Shown piece after piece: positions 6,305-14,499 of a stretch of DNA of 25,326 nt; the stretch's first letter is position 1; every line of letters begins with the position of its first letter. The stretch comes from an uncultured Alphaproteobacteria bacterium (GTDB taxonomy: Bacteria; Pseudomonadota; Alphaproteobacteria; Rhizobiales; Pleomorphomonadaceae). The stretch lies in the NCBI GenBank assembly GCA_937900425.1, contig CALCDT010000096.1, positions 1-25,326 on the forward strand, written 5' to 3'. Below the pieces are notes generated by a model, which searched no databases, had not been told where the DNA came from, and was given only the letters and a program-made list of their open reading frames with translations. Made by a program: the position numbers and the translations under genes.

Positions 6305-7825
6305 TTGGACGCGTTCCTCTCACTCATGCACGGCTTTACCGTCCTGGCCGACCCGATGAACATCGTCTACATGTTCATCGGCGTCTTCCTCGGCGTTCTG
6401 ATCGGCGTGCTGCCGGGCCTCGGCGGCGCCAACGGCGTCGCCATCCTGCTGCCGCTGACCTTCTCCATGGAACCGGTCTCGGCGATCATCATGCTGTCGT
6501 CGATCTATTGGGGCGCGCTGTTCGGCGGCGCCATCACCTCGGTGCTGTTCAACATCCCGGGTGAACCCTGGTCGGTGGCGACGACCTTCGACGGCTACCC
6601 CCTCGCCCAGAAGGGCCAGGCGGGCCAGGCGCTGACGGCGGCCTTCACCTCGTCCTTCTTCGGCGCCTTCATCGCCACGATCGTCCTGACCTTCCTCGCG
6701 CCGATCATCGCCAGCTTCGCGCTGCGCTTCGGTCCACCGGAGTTCTTCGCGGTCTACCTGCTGACCTTCTGCTCCTTCGTCGGCATGGGCAAGGAACCGC
6801 CGTTCAAGGTGCTCGCGGCGATGATGCTCGGCTTCGCGCTCGCCAGCGTCGGCATGGACACCGTCACCGGCCAGCTCCGCATGACCTTCGGCACCGTCGA
6901 ACTGCTCAAGGGCTTCGACTTCCTGATCGCGGTCATCGGCCTGTTCGGCGTCGGCGAAATCCTGCTGACCATGGAAGAGGGCCTCGCCTTCCGCGGCAAG
7001 GACGCCAAGATCAGCCCGACCGTGGTCTGGCAGACCTGGAAGCAGCTGCCGAAGTACTGGGCCACCTCGATCCGCGGCTCGATCGTCGGTTGCTGGATGG
7101 GCATCACCCCCGGCGGCGCCACTCCGGCCTCCTTCATGAGCTACGGCCTCGCCAAGCGCTTCTCCAAGAACGGCGACAACTTCGGCAAGGGTGAGCTCGA
7201 AGGCGTCGTCGCCCCCGAGACTGCGGCCCACGCCGCCGGCACCTCGGCCCTGCTGCCGATGCTGACCCTCGGCATCCCGGGTTCGCCCACCGCCGCGGTG
7301 CTGCTCGGCGGCCTGCTGATCTGGGGCCTCCAGCCCGGCCCGCTGCTCTTCGTCGAGCAGAAGGACTTCGTCTGGGGCCTCATCGCCTCGATCTATCTCG
7401 GCAACATCGCCGGCCTGATCGTGGTGCTGACGACCGTGCCGCTGTTCGCCTCGATCCTGCGGATCCCCTTCTCGATCATCGCGCCGATCATCCTCGTGAT
7501 CTGTGCGGTCGGTGCCTACACGGTCAGCAACGCGATGCTCGACATCTCGGTGATGATGGTGTTCGGCGTGATCGGCTACCTGTTCAAGAAGTGCAACTAT
7601 CCGCTGGCGCCGCTGGTGCTCGCGCTGGTGCTCGGCGCCAACGCCGAGGACGGCTTCCGTCAGTCGATGCTGGTCTCGGGCGGCGACGTCTCGATCTTCT
7701 TCTCGAACTGGCTGGTCGGCTCGATCGTCACCCTCGCGCTCGTGATGCTGTTCTGGCCGATGATCTCCGCCTTCCTCGCCAGCATGAAGAAGAAGGGCGG
7801 CACGCCGGGCGAAATGTCGGCCTGA
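6305..7825 (+). CDS. tctA: TTT-family large permease subunit TctA
   Basis: 506 residues, about 10-12 membrane segments, full length for TctA. Both duplicated signature regions are present: GVLIGVLPGLGGANGVAILLP with IYWGALFGGAITSVLFNIPG in the first half, and GITPGGATPASFMSYGLAKR followed by FGKGELEGVVAPETAAHAAG and LTLGIPGSPTAAVLLGG in the second. The start is a TTG at 6305, seven bases after GGAGGG; it gives the family N-terminus MDAFLSLMHGF. The next ATG (6326) lacks a ribosome-binding site and would shorten that conserved start. A GC-rich hairpin follows the stop, so the operon ends here. It imports a carboxylate delivered by TctC with proton or sodium coupling. Confidence 0.94.
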   Translation: MDAFLSLMHGFTVLADPMNIVYMFIGVFLGVLIGVLPGLGGANGVAILLPLTFSMEPVSAIIMLSSIYWGALFGGAITSVLFNIPGEPWSVATTFDGYPLAQKGQAGQALTAAFTSSFFGAFIATIVLTFLAPIIASFALRFGPPEFFAVYLLTFCSFVGMGKEPPFKVLAAMMLGFALASVGMDTVTGQLRMTFGTVELLKGFDFLIAVIGLFGVGEILLTMEEGLAFRGKDAKISPTVVWQTWKQLPKYWATSIRGSIVGCWMGITPGGATPASFMSYGLAKRFSKNGDNFGKGELEGVVAPETAAHAAGTSALLPMLTLGIPGSPTAAVLLGGLLIWGLQPGPLLFVEQKDFVWGLIASIYLGNIAGLIVVLTTVPLFASILRIPFSIIAPIILVICAVGAYTVSNAMLDISVMMVFGVIGYLFKKCNYPLAPLVLALVLGANAEDGFRQSMLVSGGDVSIFFSNWLVGSIVTLALVMLFWPMISAFLASMKKKGGTPGEMSA

Positions 7826-7856
7826 GGCCGGCTCGCCCCCGATGCGACGCGATCGA

Positions 7857-7888
7857 GGCGCCGCGGCTCACCCGAGCCGCGGCGCCTT
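7857..7888 (+). terminator. Hairpin terminator after tctA
   Basis: A perfect 13-bp GC-rich stem (7857-7869 with 7874-7886), 4-base loop, followed by TTCGCTTTG. The T-run is interrupted but position and strength suggest it ends the tct operon. The rest of the 332-base gap to wrbA shows no gene or operator. Confidence 0.65.
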
Positions 7889-8157
7889 CGCTTTGCCGGA
7901 ACCGCGGCACGCCTCCCGCCGCCGGCGCCGATGAAACCGGCGCGGGCGATGAAGGAGCCTGATTGTCGTCGCCGGATGAACACTCTGTCGCCGTCGTCGC
8001 CGGTTGCCGGATCAGTGCGGGGCCGTCACTCTGCCCCCGCCGGTGTGCGAGGCCGTTCCGGCGCCCTCGAGGGGGAACGTCCGCTTCCGCCGGCCGTTGC
8101 CCCCACACCGATCCGGCCGGCACCGTGTCCGGCTTCCCCCTTCGAGGAGATCTCCCG

Positions 8158-8757
8158 ATGACGAAAGTGCTCGTGCTCTACTATTCCGCCTACGGCCACA
8201 TCGAGGCCATGGCCAAGGCGGTGGCGGAGGGCGCCCGCAGCACCGGCGCCGACGTGACGATCAAGCGGGTGCCGGAACTCGTGCCGGAAGAGGTGGCGAA
8301 GGCCTCGCACTACAAGCTCGACCAGGAGGCGGAGATCGCGACGCCCGCGGAACTCGCCGATTACGACGCCATCATCTTCGGGTCCGGAACCCGCTACGGC
8401 ACCGTGACCTCGCAGATGCGCAATTTCATCGACCAGACCGGCGGCCTGTGGGCGCAGGGCAAGCTGGTCGGCAAGGTCGGCTCCGTGTTCACCTCGACGG
8501 CGACCCAGCACGGCGGCCAGGAATCGACGATCCTCGGCTTCATCCCGACGCTGATGCACCACGGCATGGTGGTGGTCGGTCTGCCCTATGCCTTCGCCGG
8601 CCAGATGGGGGTCGAGGAGGTCAAGGGCGGCTCGCCCTACGGCGCCTCGACCATCACCGACGGTGACGGATCCCGGATGCCGTCCGCGGTCGAACTCGAG
8701 GCCGCCCGGTATCAGGGTGCCCATGTCGCGAAGATCGCGGCCAAGCTCTCGGCCTGA
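8158..8757 (+). CDS. wrbA: NAD(P)H:quinone oxidoreductase, WrbA type IV
   Basis: 199 residues, the standard WrbA length. This tetrameric FMN enzyme reduces quinones by two electrons and limits redox cycling in the cytosol. Flavodoxin-like FMN loops are visible: YYSAYGHIEAMA (residues 9-20), GSGTRYGTVTSQMRNFIDQT (75-94) and TSTATQHGGQES (112-123). The tail has SPYGASTITDGDGSRMPS, also typical. The ATG at 8158 has GAGGAGA eight bases upstream. The frame is open further upstream but that part is Pro/Arg-rich and unlike any WrbA. It is a single-gene unit between two hairpins. No 17-bp operator is present, so nothing ties it to the oxalate genes except position. Confidence 0.95.
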   Translation: MTKVLVLYYSAYGHIEAMAKAVAEGARSTGADVTIKRVPELVPEEVAKASHYKLDQEAEIATPAELADYDAIIFGSGTRYGTVTSQMRNFIDQTGGLWAQGKLVGKVGSVFTSTATQHGGQESTILGFIPTLMHHGMVVVGLPYAFAGQMGVEEVKGGSPYGASTITDGDGSRMPSAVELEAARYQGAHVAKIAAKLSA

Positions 8758-8803
8758 GGAGCCAGGCCAGGACCCGTCGAAGGCCGGCGCTCCCGCCATC
8801 GTC

Positions 8804-8843
8804 ACGCCCGCCGCGGTCCCCCCCGCGGCGGGCGTCGTCTTTT
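8804..8843 (+). terminator. Intrinsic terminator after wrbA
   Basis: Perfect 13-bp stem (8804-8816 with 8823-8835), 6-base C-rich loop, then CGTCTTTTG. Confidence 0.85.
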
Positions 8844-9086
8844 GCGATCGAGCGTAAGGGGTTATTCCGTGACCATGGACGGAATGTGTCTTTTGATGTT
8901 GACGATTTTCCCGCATTTGCGGAATTGAACACGCACGGGGCCCTATGCGGCGCGGTGCCCCGCCGATTCGTCGCGGACGGCGAACGGCGGTGCGGTGGCG
9001 GATATCGCCGGGGGCCGCGACGCATTATGCTGGGGTCTTCGCCCCGCCGTGGATCGGCGGAGCGATCGGGGGGAGGCGCAGGGGTC

Positions 9087-9815
9087 ATGGTGAGGTGCGT
9101 CGATTGCCGCTGGCGGAGACACCCGGCGTTCAAGACGGTCGACCACGAGACGCTCATGCAGATCCAGAGCATGAAGCGGGCTCATCAGCGTCTCGCCGCC
9201 GGAACGGAGCTGATCCACCCGGGCGAGGACGTCGACGTCCTCTATACGGTCTACGCCGGCTGGATCTGCCGCTACAAGGAGATCGAGGACGGCCGGCGGC
9301 AACTGGTCGGCATCTCGCTGCCGGGCGATCTCGTCGGCATGCAGGCGGCGATGTTCGACGCCGCCTCCTACGGCGCCTTCGCCCTCACCGACGTCGAGGT
9401 CTGCGTGCTGCCGCGCCGGAGGGTGTGGGAGCTGTTCGGGGACTGGCCCGAACTCGCCTTCGACGTGACCTGGCTCTGCGCCCGCGAGGAACGCTTTCTC
9501 GACGAGCATCTCACCACCGTCGGCCAGCGCACCGCGGTCGAGCGGGTCGCCGCCCTGATCTGCGGCCTCCACGACCGGCTCGCGGTCCTCGGCCTCGTCG
9601 ACGCCGACGGCGGCTTCGCCTTTCCGCTGCGCCAGCAGCACATCGCCGACGCCCTCGGCCTGTCGCTGGTTCACACCAACAAGACGCTGGCGCGGCTGCG
9701 GCGGCTCAACGTCCTCGGCGTTTCCGGCGGCCGGGTGGTGGTCGCGGACGCCGAGCAGCTGCGCGCGCTCGCCAAGGTCGCCGAGGAAGAGCGGGTGCCG
9801 CGCCCGCTGATCTGA
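9087..9815 (+). CDS. Crp/Fnr-family transcriptional regulator
   Basis: 242 residues. An N-terminal cyclic-nucleotide-type beta-barrel (about 25-120: AAGTELIHPGEDVDVLYTVYAGW, GRRQLVGISLPGDLVGMQ) is joined by the dimer helix (WLCAREERFLDEHLTTVGQRTAVERVAAL) to a C-terminal HTH_Crp winged helix (about 178-212: LRQQHIADALGLSLVHTNKTLARLRRL). Two cysteines near the start (C4 and C7, RCVDCRW) and C61 recall Fe-S Fnr proteins, but the canonical four-Cys set is not clearly complete. The ATG at 9087 was chosen because homologues begin with this short Cys motif and it has GGAGGCG upstream; the frame is open to 8886 with Arg/Gly-rich sequence. Effector and targets are unknown. It is convergent with glgX, only 25 bases apart. 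Confidence 0.88.
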   Translation: MVRCVDCRWRRHPAFKTVDHETLMQIQSMKRAHQRLAAGTELIHPGEDVDVLYTVYAGWICRYKEIEDGRRQLVGISLPGDLVGMQAAMFDAASYGAFALTDVEVCVLPRRRVWELFGDWPELAFDVTWLCAREERFLDEHLTTVGQRTAVERVAALICGLHDRLAVLGLVDADGGFAFPLRQQHIADALGLSLVHTNKTLARLRRLNVLGVSGGRVVVADAEQLRALAKVAEEERVPRPLI

Positions 9816-9840
9816 ACCGCCTCAGCCGTCACCGTCGCCG

Positions 9841-11925
9841 TCAGCCCCGGACCCGGGGCACCTGCTCGGTGCTTTCCAGAACCACCAGCGAGCGCGAGGC
9901 GACCGACACCGGCTTGCGGTTGGAGACGGTTTCGCCCTCGAGATGCAGGGCGGTGTCGACGATCGCGGTCCAGCGCGCCGGCGCCATCTTCGGCAGCGTG
10001 AACTCGACGTCGATGTGCGAGGCGTTGAACAGGATCATCAGCACGGCCTCTCCGGCCCGGGCCGGGGCGAGGCGGACGGTGAGGCACTTGACGTGCGGCC
10101 GTTCCCATTCCTCCGGCGTCATCCGCTCGCCCGATGCCGAGAACCAGGTGACGTCGGGCTGGCCGAGCGCGTTGCGCGAGCCGGTGAGGAATTCGGCGTG
10201 GGACAGGGCCGAATGGGCCCGGCGCAAATCGATCATCCGGCCGACGAAGGCGACGAGGTCCGGATCCTGGTCGTCCCACTCGATCCAGCCGATCTCGTTG
10301 TCCTGACAATAGGCGTTGTTGTTGCCGCCCTGGCTGTTGCCGGCCTCGTCGCCGCCGAGCAGCATCGGTACGCCCTGGGACAGCAGCAGGGTGGCGACGA
10401 GGTTGCGCTTCTGGCGACGGCGCAGCTCGTTGACCTCCTCGTCGTCGGTCTCGCCCTCGACGCCGCAGTTCCAGCTCTTGTTGGCGTCGTGGCCATCGCG
10501 GTTGTCCTCGCCGTTGGCCTCGTTGTGCTTGTCGTTGTAGGAGACGAGGTCGGTGAGGGTGAAGCCGTCGTGGGCGGTGATGAAGTTGACGCTCGACCAC
10601 GGCCGGCGGTGACCCTCGCCGAACAGGTCGGTCGAGGCGGCGAAGCGGCGGGCGAAGCTCGGCAACAGGCCCTCGTAGCCGCACCAGAACTCGCGCACCA
10701 CGTCGCGGTAGTCGCCGTTCCACTCCGAAAAGCCCGGCGGAAAGGCGCCGAGCTGGAAGCCGCCCGGGCCGATGTCCCACGGCTCGGCGATCAGCTTGAC
10801 CCGAGAGAGCACCGGGTCCTGCAGGATGGCGTTGAAGAAGGCGTGGCCCGGGTCGAAGCCCTCCGGCCGGCGGCCGAGGGTGACGGCGAGATCGAAGCGG
10901 AAGCCGTCGACCCCGTAGATGGTCGACCAGGTCCTGAGCGAATCGAGGATCATCTGCAGCACGCGCGGGTGGTTGGTGTTGAGCGCGTTGCCGCAGCCGG
11001 TGAGGTTGTCGTAGTAGCGCGGCTCGCCCGGCAGCAGGCTGTAGTATGAGGCGTTGTCGATGCCGCGGAAGGAGAGGGTCGGCCCGAGGTGGTTGCCCTC
11101 GGCGGTGTGGTTGTAGACGACGTCGAGGATGATCTCGATGCCGGCCTGGTGCAGGCGATCGACCGCCATCGCGATCTCCTCGAGCCCGCCGGGTCCGAGA
11201 TAGCGGGCCTCCGGCGCGAAGAAGGCGAGGGTGTTGTAGCCCCAGTAGTTGGAGAGGCCGCGGTCGACGAGGTGGCGGTCCTGGGTGAAGGCGTGGACCG
11301 GCATCAGCTCGATCGCGGAGATGCCGAGGTCGACGAGATAGTCGATCACCGCGTCGGTGGCGAGGGCGGCGAAGGTGCCGCGCACCTTCTCCGGCACCAG
11401 CGGGTGGCGCATGGTGAAGCCGCGGGCATGGGCCTCGTAGATCACCGTCTTCGGCCAGGGCACCCGCGGATGGGGCGTGTGGACCAGCGGCATCGACGGC
11501 GTGACGCGGGCCTTGGGCATGAAGGGGGCGCTGTCGCGATCGTCGAGCACGAGGTCGGCGTCGTCGCCGTCGCCGATGCGGTAGCCGTGCAACGCGTCGT
11601 TCCAGCGGATGTTGCCGACCAGTTCGCGGGCATAGGGGTCGAGCAGCAGCTTGGCGTCGTTGAAGCGGTGGCCCTCCATCGGCGCCCAGGGGCCGGAAAC
11701 CCGCCAGCCGTAGACCTGGCCGCGGCCGACGCCGGGCAGATGGCAGTGCCAGACGCCGTTGGTACATTCGCGCACGGCGATGCGCTCGCTCTCGCGCTCG
11801 CCGTCGGTGTCGAACAGGCAGAGCGTCACGGCGGTGGCGTTGTCGGAGAACAGGGCGAAGTTGGTTCCGGTGCGGTCCGGGGTCGCGCCGAGGGGATAGG
11901 GGGCGCCGGCCTCGACGCGCCTCAT
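9841..11925 (-). CDS. glgX: Glycogen debranching enzyme (GH13_11 isoamylase type)
   Basis: 694 residues. Cleaves alpha-1,6 branches of glycogen or of phosphorylase limit dextrin in the cytosol. An N-terminal CBM48 domain (about 8-100, PLGATPDRTGTNFALFSDNA and VYGWRVSGPW) is followed by the GH13 barrel. Catalytic residues are visible: nucleophile D345 (DGFRFDLA), acid/base E381 (LIAEPWDIG) and transition-state D453 (ITAHDGFTLTDL), with conserved ILDVVYNHTAEG. Other GlgX landmarks are LSNYWGYNTLAFFAPEARY and SYNDKHNEANGEDNRDGHD. The start at 11925 has GAGGTG upstream and gives the family N-terminus; the frame runs on to 12165 with no homology. Other glycogen genes are absent from this window, so it stands alone here. 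Confidence 0.95.
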   Translation of the reverse strand: MRRVEAGAPYPLGATPDRTGTNFALFSDNATAVTLCLFDTDGERESERIAVRECTNGVWHCHLPGVGRGQVYGWRVSGPWAPMEGHRFNDAKLLLDPYARELVGNIRWNDALHGYRIGDGDDADLVLDDRDSAPFMPKARVTPSMPLVHTPHPRVPWPKTVIYEAHARGFTMRHPLVPEKVRGTFAALATDAVIDYLVDLGISAIELMPVHAFTQDRHLVDRGLSNYWGYNTLAFFAPEARYLGPGGLEEIAMAVDRLHQAGIEIILDVVYNHTAEGNHLGPTLSFRGIDNASYYSLLPGEPRYYDNLTGCGNALNTNHPRVLQMILDSLRTWSTIYGVDGFRFDLAVTLGRRPEGFDPGHAFFNAILQDPVLSRVKLIAEPWDIGPGGFQLGAFPPGFSEWNGDYRDVVREFWCGYEGLLPSFARRFAASTDLFGEGHRRPWSSVNFITAHDGFTLTDLVSYNDKHNEANGEDNRDGHDANKSWNCGVEGETDDEEVNELRRRQKRNLVATLLLSQGVPMLLGGDEAGNSQGGNNNAYCQDNEIGWIEWDDQDPDLVAFVGRMIDLRRAHSALSHAEFLTGSRNALGQPDVTWFSASGERMTPEEWERPHVKCLTVRLAPARAGEAVLMILFNASHIDVEFTLPKMAPARWTAIVDTALHLEGETVSNRKPVSVASRSLVVLESTEQVPRVRG

Positions 11926-12177
11926 GAACGCACCTCGAGGCGCGGAAGCAGGGGGCACGCTGCCATCAGGGCGGGCATGAAGACACTCCTCGTTGCAGCG
12001 AAGGCCCGGCGGAAGGCGATCGCCGGGGGGATCGATGGGGCCGCCGTCGTCGGCTGCGGGCGCCGTGACCGACGTCGGCCGCCGGAGCAACGGATGATCG
12101 CGGCATTTGTTCACTGCTTCGTGACGAGGGCGGGGCGGTGCGGCCATGCGTCCTGTGCATGGCACTTTTCTCCGATC

Positions 12178-12217
12178 CCGACAAAGGAAAGGCCCCGGCT
12201 CGGGGAGCCGGGGCCTT
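12178..12217 (-). terminator. Intrinsic terminator of terC1
   Basis: Perfect 13-bp stem (12189-12201 with 12205-12217), 3-base loop. Read on the minus strand it is followed by a T-rich run (CCTTTCCTTTG), so it ends the transcript of the TerC gene at 12282-12956. The rest of the 356-base gap toward glgX (11926-12281) shows no gene. Confidence 0.8.
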
Positions 12218-12281
12218 GCGTGGTGGCGGGACGCCGCGGGTGGCGGGGAGAGCGGACGTTGCCGGCCGCCCCGCCCCGGCG

Positions 12282-12956
12282 TCAGAGCATCCCCAGCACG
12301 TAGGGCTGCACCTCGACATAGCCGCGATAGATCATGTCGAGCGCCACGTAGAGGATGATGGCGAGACCGACATAGGCGATCCAGCGGTGCTTGCTGAGCA
12401 GGCCGGCGATGAAGTTGGCGGCGAGGCCCATCAGGGCGATCGACAGCACGAGGCCGATGACCAGCACGGTCGGATGCTCGCGCGCGGCGCCGGCGACGGC
12501 GAGAACGTTGTCGAGCGACATCGAGACGTCGGCGACGATGATCTGCCAGGCGGCCTGCGCGAAGGTCTTGCGCGGGGCGCCGGCGGCGATCTTGCCGTCG
12601 TGGTCGATGTCTTCACCGGTGAGCGTTTCCGCGGCGATGACGTCGTCGTGCTCGTGGCCCGCGCGCAGCTCGCGCCACATCTTCCAGGCGACCCAGAGCA
12701 GCAGGATGCCGCCGGCGAGCAGCAGGCCGACGATCGAGAGAAGGACGGTGGTGACGCTGGCGAAGGCGATACGCAGCACGGTGGCCGCGATGATGCCGAT
12801 GAGAATGACCTTGCCGCGCTGGTCCTTGGGAAGGCCCGCCGCGGCGAGACCGATGACCACCGCGTTGTCGCCGGCCAGCACCAGGTCGATCATGATGACC
12901 TGGAGCAGGGCCGACATCGCATCGGCGGTGAAAAGACCTTCGAAGATACCTTCCAT
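12282..12956 (-). CDS. TerC-family integral membrane protein 1
   Basis: 224 residues, about seven hydrophobic helices. The two TerC acidic motifs are present: IMIDLVLAGDNAVVIGLAAAGLP near the N-terminus and IIVADVSMSLDNVLAVAGAA past a central hydrophilic loop (ELRAGHEHDDVI...GEDIDHDGK, acidic and His-bearing). TerC proteins (YjbE/Alx-like) handle Mn2+ or other divalent metals, as exporters or to supply metal to exported enzymes. The exact role here is unproven. The start has GAGGAG seven bases upstream. It lies downstream of the paralogue terC2 but has its own promoter and RNA leader (13216-13316) and its own terminator. The two paralogues are clearly similar throughout, differing mainly in the loop, so this looks like a tandem duplication that included the leader. 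Confidence 0.9.
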   Translation of the reverse strand: MEGIFEGLFTADAMSALLQVIMIDLVLAGDNAVVIGLAAAGLPKDQRGKVILIGIIAATVLRIAFASVTTVLLSIVGLLLAGGILLLWVAWKMWRELRAGHEHDDVIAAETLTGEDIDHDGKIAAGAPRKTFAQAAWQIIVADVSMSLDNVLAVAGAAREHPTVLVIGLVLSIALMGLAANFIAGLLSKHRWIAYVGLAIILYVALDMIYRGYVEVQPYVLGML

Positions 12957-13215
12957 AGTGAACTCCTCGCTGGAATTGCCACGAGGAGCCGCCCCGATGT
13001 CGCTTCCACCCCCGTCCCGACGCTCGATGGACGAGCAGGTCGGACCGGTCCCCGGAAGGCCGCTCGGCTGGAGGTCGCCCGATGTCCCCGTACGACCGCC
13101 GGCCGCGCAGCCGGCCGTGGCTCCCTCGCTGGAAAGCGGCCACGCGAAATGGCCGCCTCGACCAAGGTCGAGCCGGATAGAAAAAACAGAATGAACTCAG
13201 AAAGCTGTTCTCATG

Positions 13216-13282
13216 GGGCCGCTCCGTCACAACTCAGTCCGACATCGCAGTTTCGAGAACTGCCAGAGGGGCCCGGCCTGAT
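13216..13282 (-). ncRNA. Structured 5' leader element of terC1, copy 1 (terC RNA motif candidate)
   Basis: On the minus strand this element starts ATCAGGCCGGGCCCCTCTG, carries hairpin GCAGTT-CTCGA-AACTGC, then GATGTCGGACTGA, and closes with GAGCGGCCC (13216-13224), which can pair with GGGCC at the front. The same element occurs before terC2 at 14237-14310. In the hairpin a T-A pair here is a C-G pair there, a compensatory change that supports a real stem. Known: TerC genes are often controlled by RNA (the Mn2+-sensing yybP-ykoY riboswitch, and a 'terC' motif reported from Alphaproteobacteria). I cannot test the match. About 260 bases separate it from the gene start. Confidence 0.7.
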
Positions 13283-13284
13283 AT

Positions 13285-13316
13285 CATATAGATAGGTGTT
13301 TTCCCGGAACGTTCAA
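13285..13316 (-). promoter_or_regulatory. Candidate promoter of terC1
   Basis: On the minus strand, TTGAAC (13311-13316) and an AT-rich -10 region (CTATCTATATG, with ATCTAT at 17-base spacing) lie just before the RNA element, so transcription would begin at about its first base. Confidence 0.5.
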
Positions 13317-13389
13317 GGGCGGGCTGCGAAAAAAAGCGACACCCCTCGACACTTTCTCGTGAGAGGGCGGCCGCTGCCAGGCGTCTTCC

Positions 13390-13431
13390 GGCGAAAAAGC
13401 AAGGTCCCGGACGGCGACGCCGTCCGGGACC
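13390..13431 (-). terminator. Intrinsic terminator of terC2
   Basis: Perfect 13-bp stem (13403-13415 with 13419-13431), 3-base loop, followed on the minus strand by TTGCTTTTTCGCC. It separates terC2 from the terC1 promoter. Confidence 0.88.
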
Positions 13432-13459
13432 CGCATCATCCCCCGACGGCGACGGGCCG

Positions 13460-14101
13460 TCAGGCGTGGACCGGTGCGCCGGTCACGAAGGGCAGCACGT
13501 CGAGGACGCCGTCGTAGGTCATGTGGGCGGCGACGTAGACGATGATGGCGAGACCGACGTAGGCGATCCAGCGGTAGCGGGTCAGCAGGCCGGCGATGAA
13601 GTTGGCGGCCAGACCCATCAGCGCGATCGAGATGACGAGACCGACCATCATGATGCCCGGATGGTCCTTGGCGGCGCCGACGATGGCCAGAACGTTGTCG
13701 AGCGACATCGAGACGTCGGCGACGACGATCTGCATCGCGGCCTGCATGAAGGTCTTGTGGCTGTGCTGGCCGGCATGGGCCGGGTCCATCTCGTCCTCGT
13801 GTTCCTGCTCGCGCAGTTCGGTCCACATCTTCCAGCAGACGTAGAACAGCAGCACGCCGCCGACGAGCAGCAGGCCGGTGATGTTGACCAGCACCGAGCC
13901 GACCGCGGCGAAGCCGATGCGCATCACCGTCGCGGCGGCGATGCCGAACAGGATGGCCTTGGCGCGCTGCTCGGCCGGAAGGCCGGCGGCGGCGAGGCCG
14001 ATCACCACCGCGTTGTCCCCCGACAGCACGATGTTGATCATGATCACGGTCATCAGCGTGGTCAGCGCGTCGGCCGCCATGAACTGATCCAGAAATTCCA
14101 T
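13460..14101 (-). CDS. TerC-family integral membrane protein 2
   Basis: 213 residues with the same seven-helix layout as terC1. The acidic motifs are VIMINIVLSGDNAVVIGLAA and VVADVSMSLDNVLAIVGAAK, and the central loop is acidic and His-containing (REQEHEDEMDPAHAGQHSHK), which could bind metal. The family acts on Mn2+ or related metals in the inner membrane; transport direction here is unknown. The start has AAGGAG eight bases upstream. It has its own terminator, an RNA leader (14237-14310) shared with terC1, and a promoter whose -10 box is covered by a perfect 17-bp GntR-type operator. The terC1 promoter lacks that operator, so the two copies are probably regulated differently. Confidence 0.9.
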   Translation of the reverse strand: MEFLDQFMAADALTTLMTVIMINIVLSGDNAVVIGLAAAGLPAEQRAKAILFGIAAATVMRIGFAAVGSVLVNITGLLLVGGVLLFYVCWKMWTELREQEHEDEMDPAHAGQHSHKTFMQAAMQIVVADVSMSLDNVLAIVGAAKDHPGIMMVGLVISIALMGLAANFIAGLLTRYRWIAYVGLAIIVYVAAHMTYDGVLDVLPFVTGAPVHA

Positions 14102-14236
14102 GGAAATCGCTCCTTTTCCCCGTTGTCCCTCGAGGGAGCGAACCGCCGTGCCCGCAGGGTGCCGTACCGGTCGGACCGGAGCGGGCGTTCCCCGTCATTC
14201 GCCCACGGGCATCGATGTGCTGGCTGAAACCTGCGC

Positions 14237-14310
14237 GGGCCGCTCTCTGTTCTTCAAGAAGTCAGTCCGACATCGCAGTCCCGGGGACTGCCAGAGGGGC
14301 CCGGCCTGAT
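14237..14310 (-). ncRNA. Structured 5' leader element of terC2, copy 2 (terC RNA motif candidate)
   Basis: Second copy of the terC leader. The first 20 bases are identical to copy 1, the hairpin reads GCAGTCC-CCG-GGACTGC, then GATGTCGGACTGA is identical, a small TTCT-TGA-AGAA hairpin is inserted, and the closing GAGCGGCCC (14237-14245) is kept. Conserved loops with covarying stem bases indicate selection on RNA structure. It probably senses a metal ion, by family analogy. Confidence 0.7.
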
Positions 14311-14313
14311 CTT

Positions 14314-14346
14314 TGGCATATAGCATACCAGAGACGGGCCGGACAA
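14314..14346 (-). promoter_or_regulatory. terC2 promoter overlapped by a perfect 17-bp operator
   Basis: On the minus strand, TTGTCC (14341-14346), 18-base spacer, TATATG (14317-14322). The operator TGGCATATAGCATACCA (14314-14330, plus-strand reading) is a perfect match to TGGYAT-N5-ATRCCA and covers the -10 box and the start of transcription just before the RNA leader. Confidence 0.6.
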
Positions 14347-14499
14347 TATGCCCGCCCTGCGCCGTCGCCGGCGCAAGTGCAGAACTTCTGAACACCGGCG
14401 AAATAATCCGTTCCGCCGCCTCTTTCATCGCCCGGGACGCGCCGGCCGTGCTCGACCGCCGGCCGGGACGGCAGCGGAGGGGATCGAGGGCCCCGACGA

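Noticed and set aside
4296..6323. Very long open frame on the minus strand opposite tctC, tctB and the gap
   Set aside because: It is antisense to well-supported genes, is rich in Arg, Asp, His and Gly as expected of mirror frames in high-GC DNA, and has no family features.
8886..9086. N-terminal extension of the Crp/Fnr regulator
   Set aside because: The extra 67 residues are Arg/Gly-rich and unlike the family; the ATG at 9087 has a ribosome-binding site and gives a normal length.
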